A stretch of DNA of 64,000 nt from Flagellimonas amoyensis (GCF_003058265.1 NZ_QBUK01000016.1:16029-80028); one strand, 5' to 3'. Counted from the stretch's first letter, positions 25,669-35,015 are shown. Program-made: numbers and translations. The notes: generated from the letters alone by a model not told the origin.

Positions 25669-26745
25669 TTAAAAAATCTCCGAAGCCTCTTTCAGTTTTT
25701 CGGTGTTCTCCACCAACATCAGCTCATCGATTATTTTTTGGACATCGCCGTTCATGATATTTTGCAGGTCATACAGGGTAAGACCGATCCTGTGATCGGT
25801 GACCCTTCCCTGCGGATAGTTGTATGTCCGGATCTTGGCCGAACGGTCCCCACTGCTGACTTGCGAGTTTCGCTTGGCAGCATCCTCGGCCTGTCTCTTG
25901 GCCAATTCCATATCGTACAAACGCGAACGAAGTACCTTAAAGGCCTTGTCCTTATTCTTGTGCTGGGATTTTTCGTCCTGACACTGGGCCACAATCCCTG
26001 TGGGAAGGTGTGTCAAACGTACCGCAGAATAGGTGGTGTTCACCGATTGTCCTCCAGGTCCTGACGAACAGAAATAATCGATGCGGACCTCTTTTGGGTC
26101 TATCTGCACATCAAATTCCTCTGCTTCGGGAATCACCATCACAGTCGCTGCACTGGTATGCACCCTACCTTGGGTCTCCGTCTGTGGCACCCGCTGTACG
26201 CGGTGCACCCCTGCTTCAAATTTCAAGGTGCCATACACATCCTCTCCCGTGACCTCAAAATGGATTTCCTTGTATCCGCCACTGGTCCCTTCGCTCAAAT
26301 CGATAACGTTGGTCCTCCAACCTTTGGACTCACAGTACTTGGTGTACATCCGGAACAGGTCCCCTGCAAAGATACTGGCCTCGTCGCCACCGGTCCCGGC
26401 CCTGATCTCCATCACAACATCCTTGGCATCTTCCGGGTCTTTGGGAATCAACAGGAACTTGATCTCCTCTTCCAGCTTCGGCAGGGCACTCTTGGCCTCA
26501 TCGAGCTGCATCTTGGCCATTTCCACCATTTCGGGATCACTGCCATCGGTTAAAATCTCTTCGGCCTCATTGATGTTATGGGTAAGGGCCACATAGTCCT
26601 CTCGTTTTTCGGCAAGCACTTTCAGGTCCTTGTATTCTTTGTTCAATTTGATGTACCGCTGCTGGTCCGAAATCACATCGGGCTGTATGATCAGATCGGA
26701 AATCTCATCGAAACGTTGCTTTACTATATTGAGTTTGTCAAGCAT
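25669..26745 (-). CDS. prfA: Peptide chain release factor 1
   Basis: 358 aa. GGQ motif in [19 protein letters not shown], preceded by the PCRF domain ([20 protein letters not shown]). The anticodon-like recognition region is [22 protein letters not shown]1 reads UAG and UAA and hydrolyses the peptidyl-tRNA ester. Length and motifs are normal. It is upstream of pyrF in a probable two-gene operon. Confidence 0.97.
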   Translation of the reverse strand: MLDKLNIVKQRFDEISDLIIQPDVISDQQRYIKLNKEYKDLKVLAEKREDYVALTHNINEAEEILTDGSDPEMVEMAKMQLDEAKSALPKLEEEIKFLLIPKDPEDAKDVVMEIRAGTGGDEASIFAGDLFRMYTKYCESKGWRTNVIDLSEGTSGGYKEIHFEVTGEDVYGTLKFEAGVHRVQRVPQTETQGRVHTSAATVMVIPEAEEFDVQIDPKEVRIDYFCSSGPGGQSVNTTYSAVRLTHLPTGIVAQCQDEKSQHKNKDKAFKVLRSRLYDMELAKRQAEDAAKRNSQVSSGDRSAKIRTYNYPQGRVTDHRIGLTLYDLQNIMNGDVQKIIDELMLVENTEKLKEASEIF

Positions 26746-26812
26746 AGATCAATCTTACTTAGGGATGCGAATTTACGATTTTTTAGTTGGATTCCTTTCC
26801 AACAAAATTGGG

Positions 26813-28138
26813 TCAGTTCCCCACAAAAGTTGTCCCGAGGGTAAAGATAAAAGCGTTGAGGCCATCGCTCCGGTCGTATTGGCTAAAACGGAGGTCGATG
26901 GTCTTCAGACCAAAACTGAACACTTTGGCCGAGGCAAAAATATCCCTGTACTGCACGCCCATCCCATATTGATGCGCATTGTAATCCGATAGGTCATAGT
27001 CTGAAGTATAGTAGACATCCGTGGACAAGGCTTCTTCCTTGGGATAAAAATAATCGGCCGCGGTCTGGGTATAGTAGCGGTAGGTGGGATATAGGGTGAA
27101 CTTGTCCGTGACCTTGAAAGGCACCTCCAAACTGGCCGTATGGGAGGTAATTCCCCAATCGTCCCAATAGAAACGGTAGTAGGTACGCAACACCACCAGA
27201 TCGTTCAGATAATAGTTCAGCCTGCCACCGAAGGGTATTTTGAACCTACTGTCCGGCAATTGCTCCACATTGTCCGCCAATTGGAAATCATCAATATAAA
27301 AATCTTCAAAATCCGCAAAATAGACACGCTGGAACGGGGTACTCAACAATCCGTTCTGGGAAACAAGATCCATGAAAAGGGCACCTTGCAATTTTTTGCC
27401 CATGATCTGTGAAAAGCTTAACGAAAGTGAATAGGAGTTTCTGTTCTCCTTTTCAAATTCCGAAAAAATGGGGTTATAGGTACCGTTCCCTGTGATCCTA
27501 TCATCAAAAAAACCTTCACGCAGTTCAATGGGATATTGCGGGTTCCACTTGTCCAAAAACACGCGGCCGCTCAGGGTCAGTTCGGTGTTCTTCTCGTTGA
27601 ACAGACGGGTATAGCTGCCCCCAAAACCAAGGGACAGATAATCGTACTCGGTGGAAAAATAGGCATTGGCGCTCCAGATGGAATTCCTGTCATCGGAACT
27701 GTGCTGATAGCTGGGATTGATGTAGGTCAAAAGGTCTTTTCGGGATTCCCCGGAAGAAGCATCAAATGGGGATACACTGAGTCCACCGTCCAACGGGTTC
27801 ACATTACTGGAAGAAGCGGAAGTATAGGCCGAAAGCCCCACATCCACCGTCAGGATATCACTTTCGTTCATGGGCATCCGTAGCACAATGCTGGAAGTGG
27901 CATCGGTCAACTCTTCGGTCCCCTCCCCACCTGTCACTGCGGCATTTTGTCCATCCTGCTTGTAATAACTGAACAAGAGATCGACCTCGCTGGTCTCCAA
28001 AACACGTTTTTGGTATGAAGTATCTGTCTGTTGCGCACGGGCTGCCATACAGCAAAGGAAGAGCAATCCAGAACAGAACAGTGTCCTTTTGGCGACTCCT
28101 GATCTTTTGATGCAATGTTTCATAGTGTCCCGTAGCAT
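26813..28138 (-). CDS. DUF3570 outer-membrane beta-barrel protein
   Basis: 441 aa with a signal peptide (LFCSGLLFLCCMAARAQ); the ATG at 28138 or 28123 could start it. The body is made of alternating amphipathic strands with aromatic turns (RMPMNESDILTVDVGLSAYT, YDYLSLGFGGSYTRLFNEKN, YRYYTQTAADYFYPKEEALS) and ends in VDLRF/GTTFVGN-type strands, matching the DUF3570 family of predicted outer-membrane proteins. It starts immediately after the DUF4266 stop (no gap). It is the last gene of a five-gene cluster with ApbE, thioredoxin and Rieske proteins, so it may be the outer-membrane part of an exported redox assembly. No experimental function known to me. Confidence 0.88.
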   Translation of the reverse strand: MLRDTMKHCIKRSGVAKRTLFCSGLLFLCCMAARAQQTDTSYQKRVLETSEVDLLFSYYKQDGQNAAVTGGEGTEELTDATSSIVLRMPMNESDILTVDVGLSAYTSASSSNVNPLDGGLSVSPFDASSGESRKDLLTYINPSYQHSSDDRNSIWSANAYFSTEYDYLSLGFGGSYTRLFNEKNTELTLSGRVFLDKWNPQYPIELREGFFDDRITGNGTYNPIFSEFEKENRNSYSLSLSFSQIMGKKLQGALFMDLVSQNGLLSTPFQRVYFADFEDFYIDDFQLADNVEQLPDSRFKIPFGGRLNYYLNDLVVLRTYYRFYWDDWGITSHTASLEVPFKVTDKFTLYPTYRYYTQTAADYFYPKEEALSTDVYYTSDYDLSDYNAHQYGMGVQYRDIFASAKVFSFGLKTIDLRFSQYDRSDGLNAFIFTLGTTFVGN

Positions 28139-28348
28139 TTAATTACAGCCACAACCGCCCCCTGTTTTGCCTCCATTGGCTCCTGCAGATGCTTCTCGAT
28201 AGATGTGGAAATTGGTCTCAAAACGTTCGCTGGCCCTGGCCCCCAATTGCATCTCTGCATCGTTCAGGTAGGCCTTGTCGTACTCGCGCACGGCCACACA
28301 GGAACTTGAAAGGAGCAATACCAAGAGAAAAAAAATCGCTTTGACCAT
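28139..28348 (-). CDS. DUF4266 lipoprotein with Cys-Gly tail
   Basis: 69 aa. Signal peptide with lipobox LLSSSC17, so mature from Cys17. The mature part has the DUF4266 pattern REYDKAYLNDAEMQ and a glycine-rich C-terminus YREASAGANGGKTGGGCGCN with Cys66 and Cys68. The SAGA stretch before the tail has Ser/Gly/Ala composition loosely like known ApbE flavinylation sites, and ApbE is encoded 9 bases upstream; a covalent flavin or other modification is possible but unproven. Cluster order from 5' is Rieske, thioredoxin, ApbE, DUF4266, DUF3570. Confidence 0.85.
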   Translation of the reverse strand: MVKAIFFLLVLLLSSSCVAVREYDKAYLNDAEMQLGARASERFETNFHIYREASAGANGGKTGGGCGCN

Positions 28349-28357
28349 GGTCTAAAT

Positions 28358-29356
28358 TTACGGATTCATGTCGAATATGATACCTGAACTCTTGTGAATT
28401 TTATTGTCCGAATCCACGACCACGGCCTCTACCCCATCCATCTGGTTGATCATGTGCAGGCCAACGTCCCTTCCCATGATGAAAACTGCCGTGGCGAGGG
28501 CGTCACAAAGTTCTGCCTGCTTGGCAAAAATGGACACGCTGTTGATCCCCGTTGTGGGGTATCCTGTCCTAGGGTCGATGATATGGGAATATTTTTTTCC
28601 GTTCAGGGTGATGAACTTTTCATAATTGCCCGATGTGGCCACCGAGGATTCGATGACGGGCAACCAACTGAACACCTTGTCCTTGCTCAACGGATTGGCG
28701 ATACCCACCAGCCACTTCTCCCCTGTCACCTTGGTCCCCCAAGTGGTCAGGTCGCCGGATGCATTGATGATGCCTCCTTTCACCTCCTTGGAAACCATAA
28801 GTTCTTTGGCCTTATCGGCAGCATAACCTTTCCCAATGGCCCCAAACCCAATACACATGCCCGGTTCCGGCAAGAACACGGTCTGGTCCTTTGGGTCCAA
28901 TACAATTTTTTGATATCCGATCTTTTTCACGGCTCTTTGGATATCCTCTTCCTTGGGTGCAGTTTCCATAGTGCCATCAAACTTCCAGATGTTGTCCATG
29001 GATGCATACGTGATGTCGAAGGCGCCTTCGGTAATCTCGGAGATCCGTATGGAACGTTCGATAAGACCATAAAGCTCAGGGCTTACCTTGATAGGCTTTA
29101 TCCCTGCATTTTTGTTGACGAGCGAAGTCTCTGAGTTTTTATCCCAAGAGGAGATGATTTTTTCAATGCGTTGGATCTCGGAAACGGCCTCATCTATGTT
29201 GATATAACCTATTTCCTCGTTCGGGGCCACCACGGTGACCTCAAAACGGGTCCCCATCAACTTGAGCGTCTTTTTCACAGTGACATCCTTCTGCCCCAAT
29301 TGCCCCAAGGACAACAGACAGGAAAGGCTGCACAAAAAAACAAAGACCGCTTTCAT
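28358..29356 (-). CDS. apbE: FAD:protein FMN transferase (ApbE)
   Basis: 332 aa with a cleavable leader (VFLCSLSCLLSLGQ). ApbE blocks: LMGTRFEVTVVAPNEEIGYI at the N-terminus, CIGFGAIGKGYAADKAKELM, GGIINASGDLTTWG and the signature KYSHIIDPRTGYPTTGINSV, with the Mg/FAD-binding C-terminus CDALATAVFIMGRDVG. ApbE transfers FMN from FAD to Thr/Ser of exported proteins in the periplasm. No classical flavinylation target such as NqrC or RnfG is in the window, so the substrate is probably a neighbouring small lipoprotein. It overlaps the thioredoxin gene by four bases (ATGA). Confidence 0.95.
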   Translation of the reverse strand: MKAVFVFLCSLSCLLSLGQLGQKDVTVKKTLKLMGTRFEVTVVAPNEEIGYINIDEAVSEIQRIEKIISSWDKNSETSLVNKNAGIKPIKVSPELYGLIERSIRISEITEGAFDITYASMDNIWKFDGTMETAPKEEDIQRAVKKIGYQKIVLDPKDQTVFLPEPGMCIGFGAIGKGYAADKAKELMVSKEVKGGIINASGDLTTWGTKVTGEKWLVGIANPLSKDKVFSWLPVIESSVATSGNYEKFITLNGKKYSHIIDPRTGYPTTGINSVSIFAKQAELCDALATAVFIMGRDVGLHMINQMDGVEAVVVDSDNKIHKSSGIIFDMNP

Positions 29357-29790
29357 TTTACGAATTTGTTGAGGAGTGCAATATATTTTTCTGGGGTAAG
29401 TCTGGGGTTGAACCCTGTTTCCCCCAAAACAGATTCGTTCTTGTCCAAGACCACGATCAAGGGAAAGTATCCTTTGGGATTGTATTTTTCAGCCAGCGTT
29501 TTGTTTACACCCGATTTTTCTTCGGCGAGCTGGTTTTGCTTTTTTCGGGGAAAATCGGCATTGTACAGCACGTAATTTTCGGAAGCATAGATCTTGAATT
29601 CCTCAGAATCCAGAATACTTTTTTTCAAGCGGATGCAGGGAGCGCACCAATCCGAACCGGAAAACACCAAAACAATGGGCTTGTCCGCCGTATTAGCCTT
29701 ATCCAGTGCACTGGCATAACTGTCCTGCCACTCCTGTGCATGAAGGGCACCAAGACTCACTAAAAAGATGAAGGTCAAGAATCGTTTCAT
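29353..29790 (-). CDS. Exported thioredoxin-like protein
   Basis: 145 aa. Signal peptide (FLTFIFLVSLGALHAQ), then a thioredoxin fold with active site DWCAPC in FSGSDWCAPCIRLKKSILDS and a cis-Pro region FPLIVVLDKNESVLGETGF. The CxxC places it among periplasmic thiol-disulfide reductases (DsbD/TlpA-like users). Coupled by a 4-base overlap to apbE. In this cluster it may keep the Cys-rich tail of the DUF4266 lipoprotein, or ligands of the Rieske protein, reduced; that is inference. Confidence 0.9.
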   Translation of the reverse strand: MKRFLTFIFLVSLGALHAQEWQDSYASALDKANTADKPIVLVFSGSDWCAPCIRLKKSILDSEEFKIYASENYVLYNADFPRKKQNQLAEEKSGVNKTLAEKYNPKGYFPLIVVLDKNESVLGETGFNPRLTPEKYIALLNKFVK

Positions 29791-29808
29791 AAGATTGGGG
29801 GCTACAAA

Positions 29809-30249
29809 TTACTCAAAGATCCGGAGTATGGACCCATCAAGTTCGGTATTGAACACTTTCAGGGCACGTGCCGGCTTACTGTCCACTTGGTTCAACGGGG
29901 TTCCATCCTGCCCAAAACGGGATCCGTGGACATCGCAATAGAAAATACCCCCATCCTGGTTCACGAATCGGACTTGGTCATAGGATTCATGGCTGCATAC
30001 CTGGCTGGCCGCCACATACTCCCCTTGAAGGTTTCTGGCCACAACGACCAGGTTCTTCAAGATAAACCCACCATTTGTAGATAAGGGCTGTCCTTCTTGG
30101 GAGGTGAGGTCCACCGTAAAGTCCACACCCGTGGGCACTTCTTCAATATTTCCATCGACTTGATCCTTGGAACAGCCTTGTAAACAGGGAAAAGTAAGGG
30201 CAAATGCAGCACCTGCACCCAGACTTCTTAGAAAATCCTTCCTTTCCAT
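29809..30249 (-). CDS. Rieske [2Fe-2S] lipoprotein
   Basis: 146 aa. Begins MERKDFLRSLGAGAAFALTF with a lipobox LQGC26, a lipoprotein leader of Tat-like flavour (RK only). Rieske ligands are visible: C85-x-H87 in VCSHES and C105-x2-H108 in YCDVHGSRF, with 17 residues between. The protein would carry one Rieske cluster and be anchored outside the cytoplasm. It is the first gene of the five-gene cluster (thioredoxin 18 bases downstream) and could donate or accept electrons for the flavin step. No cytochrome b partner is encoded nearby. Confidence 0.92.
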   Translation of the reverse strand: MERKDFLRSLGAGAAFALTFPCLQGCSKDQVDGNIEEVPTGVDFTVDLTSQEGQPLSTNGGFILKNLVVVARNLQGEYVAASQVCSHESYDQVRFVNQDGGIFYCDVHGSRFGQDGTPLNQVDSKPARALKVFNTELDGSILRIFE

Positions 30250-30296
30250 AGCATAAGGTTTATAAATAAGAACGCTAAACTGGGGCGAATCGTATG

Positions 30297-31475
30297 CTAA
30301 TATTGAAACTTACCGTGCTCACTCTGGATGGTCAGCTTTTTGGTTTCCGATGGTTCCACCCTACCTATGATCTGGGCATCTACCTCAAAACTTTTTGAAA
30401 TCCTGATGATATCCTCAGCAACCTTCTCATTCACATAGAGTTCCATTCGGTGTCCACAATTGAACACTTGGTACATTTCCTTCCAATCGGTACCGGATTG
30501 CTCTTGGATCAATTGGAACAGCGGTGGCACGGGAAACATATGGTCTTTGATGATATGGAGATTGTCCACAAAGTGGAGGATCTTGGTCTGTGCTCCCCCG
30601 CTACAATGTACCATTCCGTGGATTTCCTTGGAGGAATAGCTTTCCAGTATTTTTTTGATGATGGGCGCATAGGTCCTAGTCGGCGAGAGCACCAATTTTC
30701 CTGCATCCAAGGGAGCACCCGGGACAGCATCCGTCAATGTGGTCTGGCCTGAATATACCAACTCCTCAGGAACGGAGGCATCATAACTTTCAGGATATTT
30801 TTGGGCCAAATATTTTCCAAAGACATCATGCCTGGCAGAGGTAAGTCCATTACTGCCCATCCCACCGTTATATTCGGTCTCGTAAGTGGCTTTTCCATAG
30901 GAAGCGAGACCCACGATGACATCCCCAGCGGAGATATTGGCATTATCGATCACTTGGCTCCTTTTCATTCGGGCAGTAACCGTGGAGTCCACGATTATGG
31001 TCCGTACCAAATCGCCCACATCGGCAGTTTCCCCGCCTGTGGAATGGATGGTGATCCCATGTTTGTCCAGATCGGAGATCAATGCCTCCGTCCCGTTGAT
31101 GATGGCCGAAATGACTTCACCGGGAATCAGGTTCTTGTTCCTTCCGATGGTCGAGGAAAGCATAATATTGTCGGTAGCACCGACACAAATTAGGTCGTCC
31201 ACGTTCATGATCAACGCATCTTGGGCAATCCCTTTCCAAACGGACAGGTCGCCCGTTTCCTTCCAGTACATGTAGGCCAAGGATGATTTGGTCCCGGCGC
31301 CATCGGCATGCATCACAAGACAATGGTCTGCACTACCGGTGAGATGATCGGGGACAATTTTGCAAAAAGCCTTGGGAAAAAGTCCTTTGTCTATGTTCTT
31401 GATGGCACTGTGCACATCTTCCTTGGAAGCGGAAACCCCTCTCTGGGCATATCTTTTACTGGTGTCGGATGACAT
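30297..31475 (-). CDS. purM: Phosphoribosylformylglycinamidine cyclo-ligase (AIR synthase)
   Basis: 392 aa from the ATG at 31475 (MSSDTSKRYAQRGVSASKED). A TTG six codons upstream is less likely. AIR-synthase motifs: MHADGAGTKSSLAYMYWKET, the ATP/metal loop ALIMNVDDLICVGATDNIML and GGETADVGDLVRTIIVDSTV; the C-terminal domain has HCSGGAQTKILHFVDNLHII. It catalyses FGAM plus ATP to AIR, the fifth step of purine synthesis. The length is that of the long Bacteroidota PurM form. It is separated from the Rieske gene by 47 bases and from GSIII by 82 bases. Confidence 0.92.
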   Translation of the reverse strand: MSSDTSKRYAQRGVSASKEDVHSAIKNIDKGLFPKAFCKIVPDHLTGSADHCLVMHADGAGTKSSLAYMYWKETGDLSVWKGIAQDALIMNVDDLICVGATDNIMLSSTIGRNKNLIPGEVISAIINGTEALISDLDKHGITIHSTGGETADVGDLVRTIIVDSTVTARMKRSQVIDNANISAGDVIVGLASYGKATYETEYNGGMGSNGLTSARHDVFGKYLAQKYPESYDASVPEELVYSGQTTLTDAVPGAPLDAGKLVLSPTRTYAPIIKKILESYSSKEIHGMVHCSGGAQTKILHFVDNLHIIKDHMFPVPPLFQLIQEQSGTDWKEMYQVFNCGHRMELYVNEKVAEDIIRISKSFEVDAQIIGRVEPSETKKLTIQSEHGKFQY

Positions 31476-31557
31476 AAAAATGGGTTTGGGCAAAAATAAC
31501 GGAAAGCCATCAATTAATCGATAGGCCTTCCGTGGTTTTCATCTTTTGGAGCTGTTC

Positions 31558-33744
31558 CTATTTGGCAAACAGCAATTCCCTGTACTTGGTGAAAGGCCAT
31601 AGATCGTCCGCTATAAGCTTTTCCAATTTATCGGACTGTTCCCTGATCTTGTCAAAATACGGCTTTACATTGTTGCAATAGGCCTGTGCCTTTTTATTGC
31701 TCATGGCCATTCCATTGGCCCGTTTTCTGGCATCGATCATCTCATCCGTCAGCTTTTTGATCTGGACAATGTGTTCCCCTACCTGCTCCAGGATGTTCAA
31801 TTGGCTTTCGGCCACATTTTTGTGGGCCGCGCCATAGACTTCCTTCAGCCCGCTTACGTTTTTCAACAAAATATTTTGGTATCGGATAGCGGCAGGGATA
31901 ATGTGGTTATAGACCATTTCCCCGAGTACCCTTCCTTCAATCTGGATATGAAAAATATAGGCTCCCAGTTCCACTTCTTGGTGGGCCCTGAGTTCCACTT
32001 CGTTCATCACGCCCATTTCCTTGAAGAGCTCCATGCTCTCCTTGGAAGTGATCACCTGTAAGGCCTCCGGGGTATTCTTGTTGTTGCTCAGTTTGCGTCT
32101 TCTGGCCTCCTCCTGCCATTCCATGCCATACCCATCGCCCTCAAAACGAATGCGCTTGGAGGTCTTTATATATTCGCGCAGCACATTGAAAACAGCTTCG
32201 TCCTTTTTCAGGCTCTTTTTATCAATCAGCACATCCACCTCCTTTTTAAAATCGGTGAGCTGCTTGGCCATGATGGTGTTCAGAATGGTCATGGGTTTGG
32301 CACAATTGGTCTTTGCGCCCACCCCCCTCATTTCAAATTTGTTCCCCGTGAAGGCAAAAGGTGATGTACGGTTCCTGTCGGTGTTGTCCAAAAGGATTTC
32401 CGGGATTTTGCCCACCACGTTGAGTTTGAGCTCCGTTTTTTCCTCTGGCGAGAGTTTTCCTTTGGAAACCCCTTCCAGCTCATCCAATACATTGCTCAAT
32501 TGTTTTCCAATAAAAATGGAAAGGATGGACGGTGGGGCCTCATTGGCCCCCAATCTATGGTCGTTGCTTGCAGAGGCTATGGAGGCACGCAAAAGCTCCT
32601 CATAGGTGTCCACTGCTTTTATGGTATTGACGAAAAAGGTCAAAAATTGAAGGTTCTTCATGGGCGTGCTCCCCGGGCTGAGCAGGTTCACCCCGGTGTC
32701 GGTGGCCAAGGACCAGTTGTTGTGCTTTCCAGAACCGTTGATTCCCGCAAAGGGCTTTTCATGGAACAACACTGAAAAATGATGGCGGTCCGCAATCTCT
32801 TCCATCACGTCCATGAGCAATAGGTTGTGGTCCACGGAAAGGTTGGCTTCCTCGAACACAGGTGCCAGTTCAAACTGGTTGGGAGCCACTTCATTATGTC
32901 GGGTCTTGACCGGAATGCCCAATTTGGTACATTCCTTTTCCAGGTCACTCATAAAACTCAATACACGAGGCGGTATCACTCCAAAATAATGGTCGTCCAA
33001 CTGTTGGCCCTTCGCAGAAAAATTTCCCACTAAGGTCCTGCCCGTCATGGAGAGGTCCAAACGGGATTTTGCCAACGCCTTGTCCACCAAAAAATATTCC
33101 TGCTCCCAGCCCAAGGTGGCATAGACCTTCCTTACGTTTTTGTCAAAATACTGTGCCACTCCGGTGGCCGCTTGGTCAACCGCATACAGTGCGCGTAACA
33201 GAGGTGCCTTGTTGTCCAGGGCCTCCCCGGTATAGGCCACAAATATGGTAGGGATACAAAGGGTCGTCTTATAAATGAATGCCGGTGAAGTGGGGTCCCA
33301 AGCGGTATAGCCCCGGGCCTCAAAAGTGTTTCGGATCCCTCCGCTTGGAAAACTGGATGCGTCGGGTTCTTGCTGTACCAATTGTGCCCCTCCGAACTTT
33401 TCCATCCCCCTTCCATCGGGAAGGATATCGAAAAAGGCGTCGTGCTTTTCGGCCGTGGCGCCCGTAAGAGGTTGGAACCAGTGGGTATAGTGCGTGGCGC
33501 CCATACTCAAGGCCCATGCCTTCATCCCTTCGGCGACTTGGTCGGCAATTTTACGATCGATCTTATTGCCCTGAAAAATGGCGGATTTGACATTGTCAAA
33601 AGCTTCCCTTGTCAGGAACTGGAGCATCTTGTCCTCGTTGAAAACATTTTTCCCGAACAGCTCGGAACGTTTCCCTTCCTCACTCATGGATGTGTGCTTC
33701 CTGTTGCGGCTTTCGGCCAAGGCCTGAAATCTAGTTTTTGGCAT
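31558..33744 (-). CDS. glnN: Glutamine synthetase type III
   Basis: 728 aa, the length typical of GSIII. GSIII-specific N-terminal block ATHYTHWFQPLTGATAEKHD; catalytic regions EVAPNQFELAPVFEEANLSV, FAGINGSGKHNNWSLATDTG, NDHRLGANEAPPSILSIFIG and the family C-terminus LKEVYGAAHKNVAESQLNIL. It makes glutamine from glutamate, ammonia and ATP; GSIII is the main form in Bacteroidota. It is transcribed divergently from a second, type II-like synthetase, 212 bases away, which may reflect differential nitrogen control. No adenylylation site is expected in this family. Confidence 0.97.
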   Translation of the reverse strand: MPKTRFQALAESRNRKHTSMSEEGKRSELFGKNVFNEDKMLQFLTREAFDNVKSAIFQGNKIDRKIADQVAEGMKAWALSMGATHYTHWFQPLTGATAEKHDAFFDILPDGRGMEKFGGAQLVQQEPDASSFPSGGIRNTFEARGYTAWDPTSPAFIYKTTLCIPTIFVAYTGEALDNKAPLLRALYAVDQAATGVAQYFDKNVRKVYATLGWEQEYFLVDKALAKSRLDLSMTGRTLVGNFSAKGQQLDDHYFGVIPPRVLSFMSDLEKECTKLGIPVKTRHNEVAPNQFELAPVFEEANLSVDHNLLLMDVMEEIADRHHFSVLFHEKPFAGINGSGKHNNWSLATDTGVNLLSPGSTPMKNLQFLTFFVNTIKAVDTYEELLRASIASASNDHRLGANEAPPSILSIFIGKQLSNVLDELEGVSKGKLSPEEKTELKLNVVGKIPEILLDNTDRNRTSPFAFTGNKFEMRGVGAKTNCAKPMTILNTIMAKQLTDFKKEVDVLIDKKSLKKDEAVFNVLREYIKTSKRIRFEGDGYGMEWQEEARRRKLSNNKNTPEALQVITSKESMELFKEMGVMNEVELRAHQEVELGAYIFHIQIEGRVLGEMVYNHIIPAAIRYQNILLKNVSGLKEVYGAAHKNVAESQLNILEQVGEHIVQIKKLTDEMIDARKRANGMAMSNKKAQAYCNNVKPYFDKIREQSDKLEKLIADDLWPFTKYRELLFAK

Positions 33745-33956
33745 CTTGAATAGTATTGATTCGGCAAAGCTACAATTAACAATTTAATAATAAATCCTTG
33801 AAAAAATACTTTTTTTTTAGTCAACCCTACCCAAAATATGGGGTTATATAAATAATAAGATTCAGTTTGTGATTTTACCCCTTCAAAATGTATATTATTC
33901 ATTGAAAAAACTATTTTTGTCAATCATGAATTTGAGAACAAATAACTACCAGAATT
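33745..33956. promoter_or_regulatory. Divergent glutamine synthetase promoter region
   Basis: 212 bases between two divergent GS start codons, strongly AT-rich. On the plus strand TATTTTTG (33912-33919) fits the -7 box for GSII. In the middle, GGGGT (33841-33845) and ACCCC (33877-33881) form a widely spaced inverted repeat. No NtrC- or CRP-type site is obvious. Confidence 0.45.
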
Positions 33957-34979
33957 ATGAGCAAGATTAAATTAGAATACCTTTGGTTGGATGGGTACTA
34001 CCCAACTCAAAACATAAGAAGTAAGACCAAAGTTGAAAATCATGACAATTTTAAAGGGACCTTGGAAGAGCTTGACAACTGGTCTTTCGATGGGTCATCC
34101 ACACAACAAGCTGAAGGTGGATCTTCCGACTGTTTGTTGGTTCCCGTTTCCATCTATCCCGACCCAGCTAGAAAAGATGGTTATTTGGTAATGTGCGAGG
34201 TTATGAATGCTGATGGCACCCCACACGTTTCCAACGGCAGGGCCACCATTGATGACGAAGATGACGATTTCTGGTTCGGTTTTGAACAAGAGTATTTCAT
34301 TATGGACACGGCTACACAACTACCATTAGGTTTCCCTGTTGGTGGTTATCCCGCACCTCAAGGAATGTACTATTGCTCCGTTGGTGGCAAAAACACTCAC
34401 GGAAGGGCCCTTGTTGAAGAGCATGCTGACCTTTGTATAGCTGCCGGACTAAATTTTGAGGGAATCAACCAAGAGGTTGCCTGTGGACAGTGGGAGTTCC
34501 AATTGTTCGCCAAGGGTGCCAAAAAAGCTGGTGACGAAATCTGGGTAGCCAGATACTTATTGCAAAGATTGACCGAATCTTACGGATACTATATTGAGTA
34601 CCACCCAAAACCACTTGGTAAGGATATGGACTGGAACGGTTCCGGTATGCACGCCAACTTCTCCAATACCACTTTGCGTACCGCTGGTTCCAAAGAGGTT
34701 TACGAGAAAATTTGCGAAGCTTTCAGACCTGTTGTCAAAGAACACATTGAGGTTTATGGTGAGTTCAACGATCAACGTTTGACAGGTAAGCACGAAACCG
34801 CATCCATCAATGATTTCAGCTATGGCATTTCAGACCGTGGAGCTTCCATTCGTATTCCTTTGGCCACTGTGAAAAAAGGATGGAAAGGATGGTTGGAAGA
34901 TAGAAGACCTGCTTCCAATGGTGATCCATACAAAATAGCTGCCAGAATCATCAAAACAGTAAAATCTGCAAAGATATAA
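33957..34979 (+). CDS. glnA: Glutamine synthetase type II (eukaryote-like)
   Basis: 340 aa. Beta-grasp N-terminal domain with GSII features LEYLWLDGYYPTQNIRSKTK and SFDGSSTQQAEGGSSDCLLV; catalytic part FWFGFEQEYFIMDTATQLPL, NQEVACGQWEFQLFAKGAKK, WNGSGMHANFSNTTLRTAGS and ISDRGASIRIPLATVKKGWK. This length and motif set is the eukaryote-like GSII form, unregulated by adenylylation. A -7-like box TATTTTTG at 33912-33919 precedes the ATG by 38 bases. It ends shortly before a bidirectional terminator (35016-35048). Having GSII next to GSIII is a feature of some flavobacteria. Confidence 0.95.
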   Translation: MSKIKLEYLWLDGYYPTQNIRSKTKVENHDNFKGTLEELDNWSFDGSSTQQAEGGSSDCLLVPVSIYPDPARKDGYLVMCEVMNADGTPHVSNGRATIDDEDDDFWFGFEQEYFIMDTATQLPLGFPVGGYPAPQGMYYCSVGGKNTHGRALVEEHADLCIAAGLNFEGINQEVACGQWEFQLFAKGAKKAGDEIWVARYLLQRLTESYGYYIEYHPKPLGKDMDWNGSGMHANFSNTTLRTAGSKEVYEKICEAFRPVVKEHIEVYGEFNDQRLTGKHETASINDFSYGISDRGASIRIPLATVKKGWKGWLEDRRPASNGDPYKIAARIIKTVKSAKI

Positions 34980-35015
34980 CTGGTAGCGAATAAATTAGTT
35001 GTTGATTATAGATGA

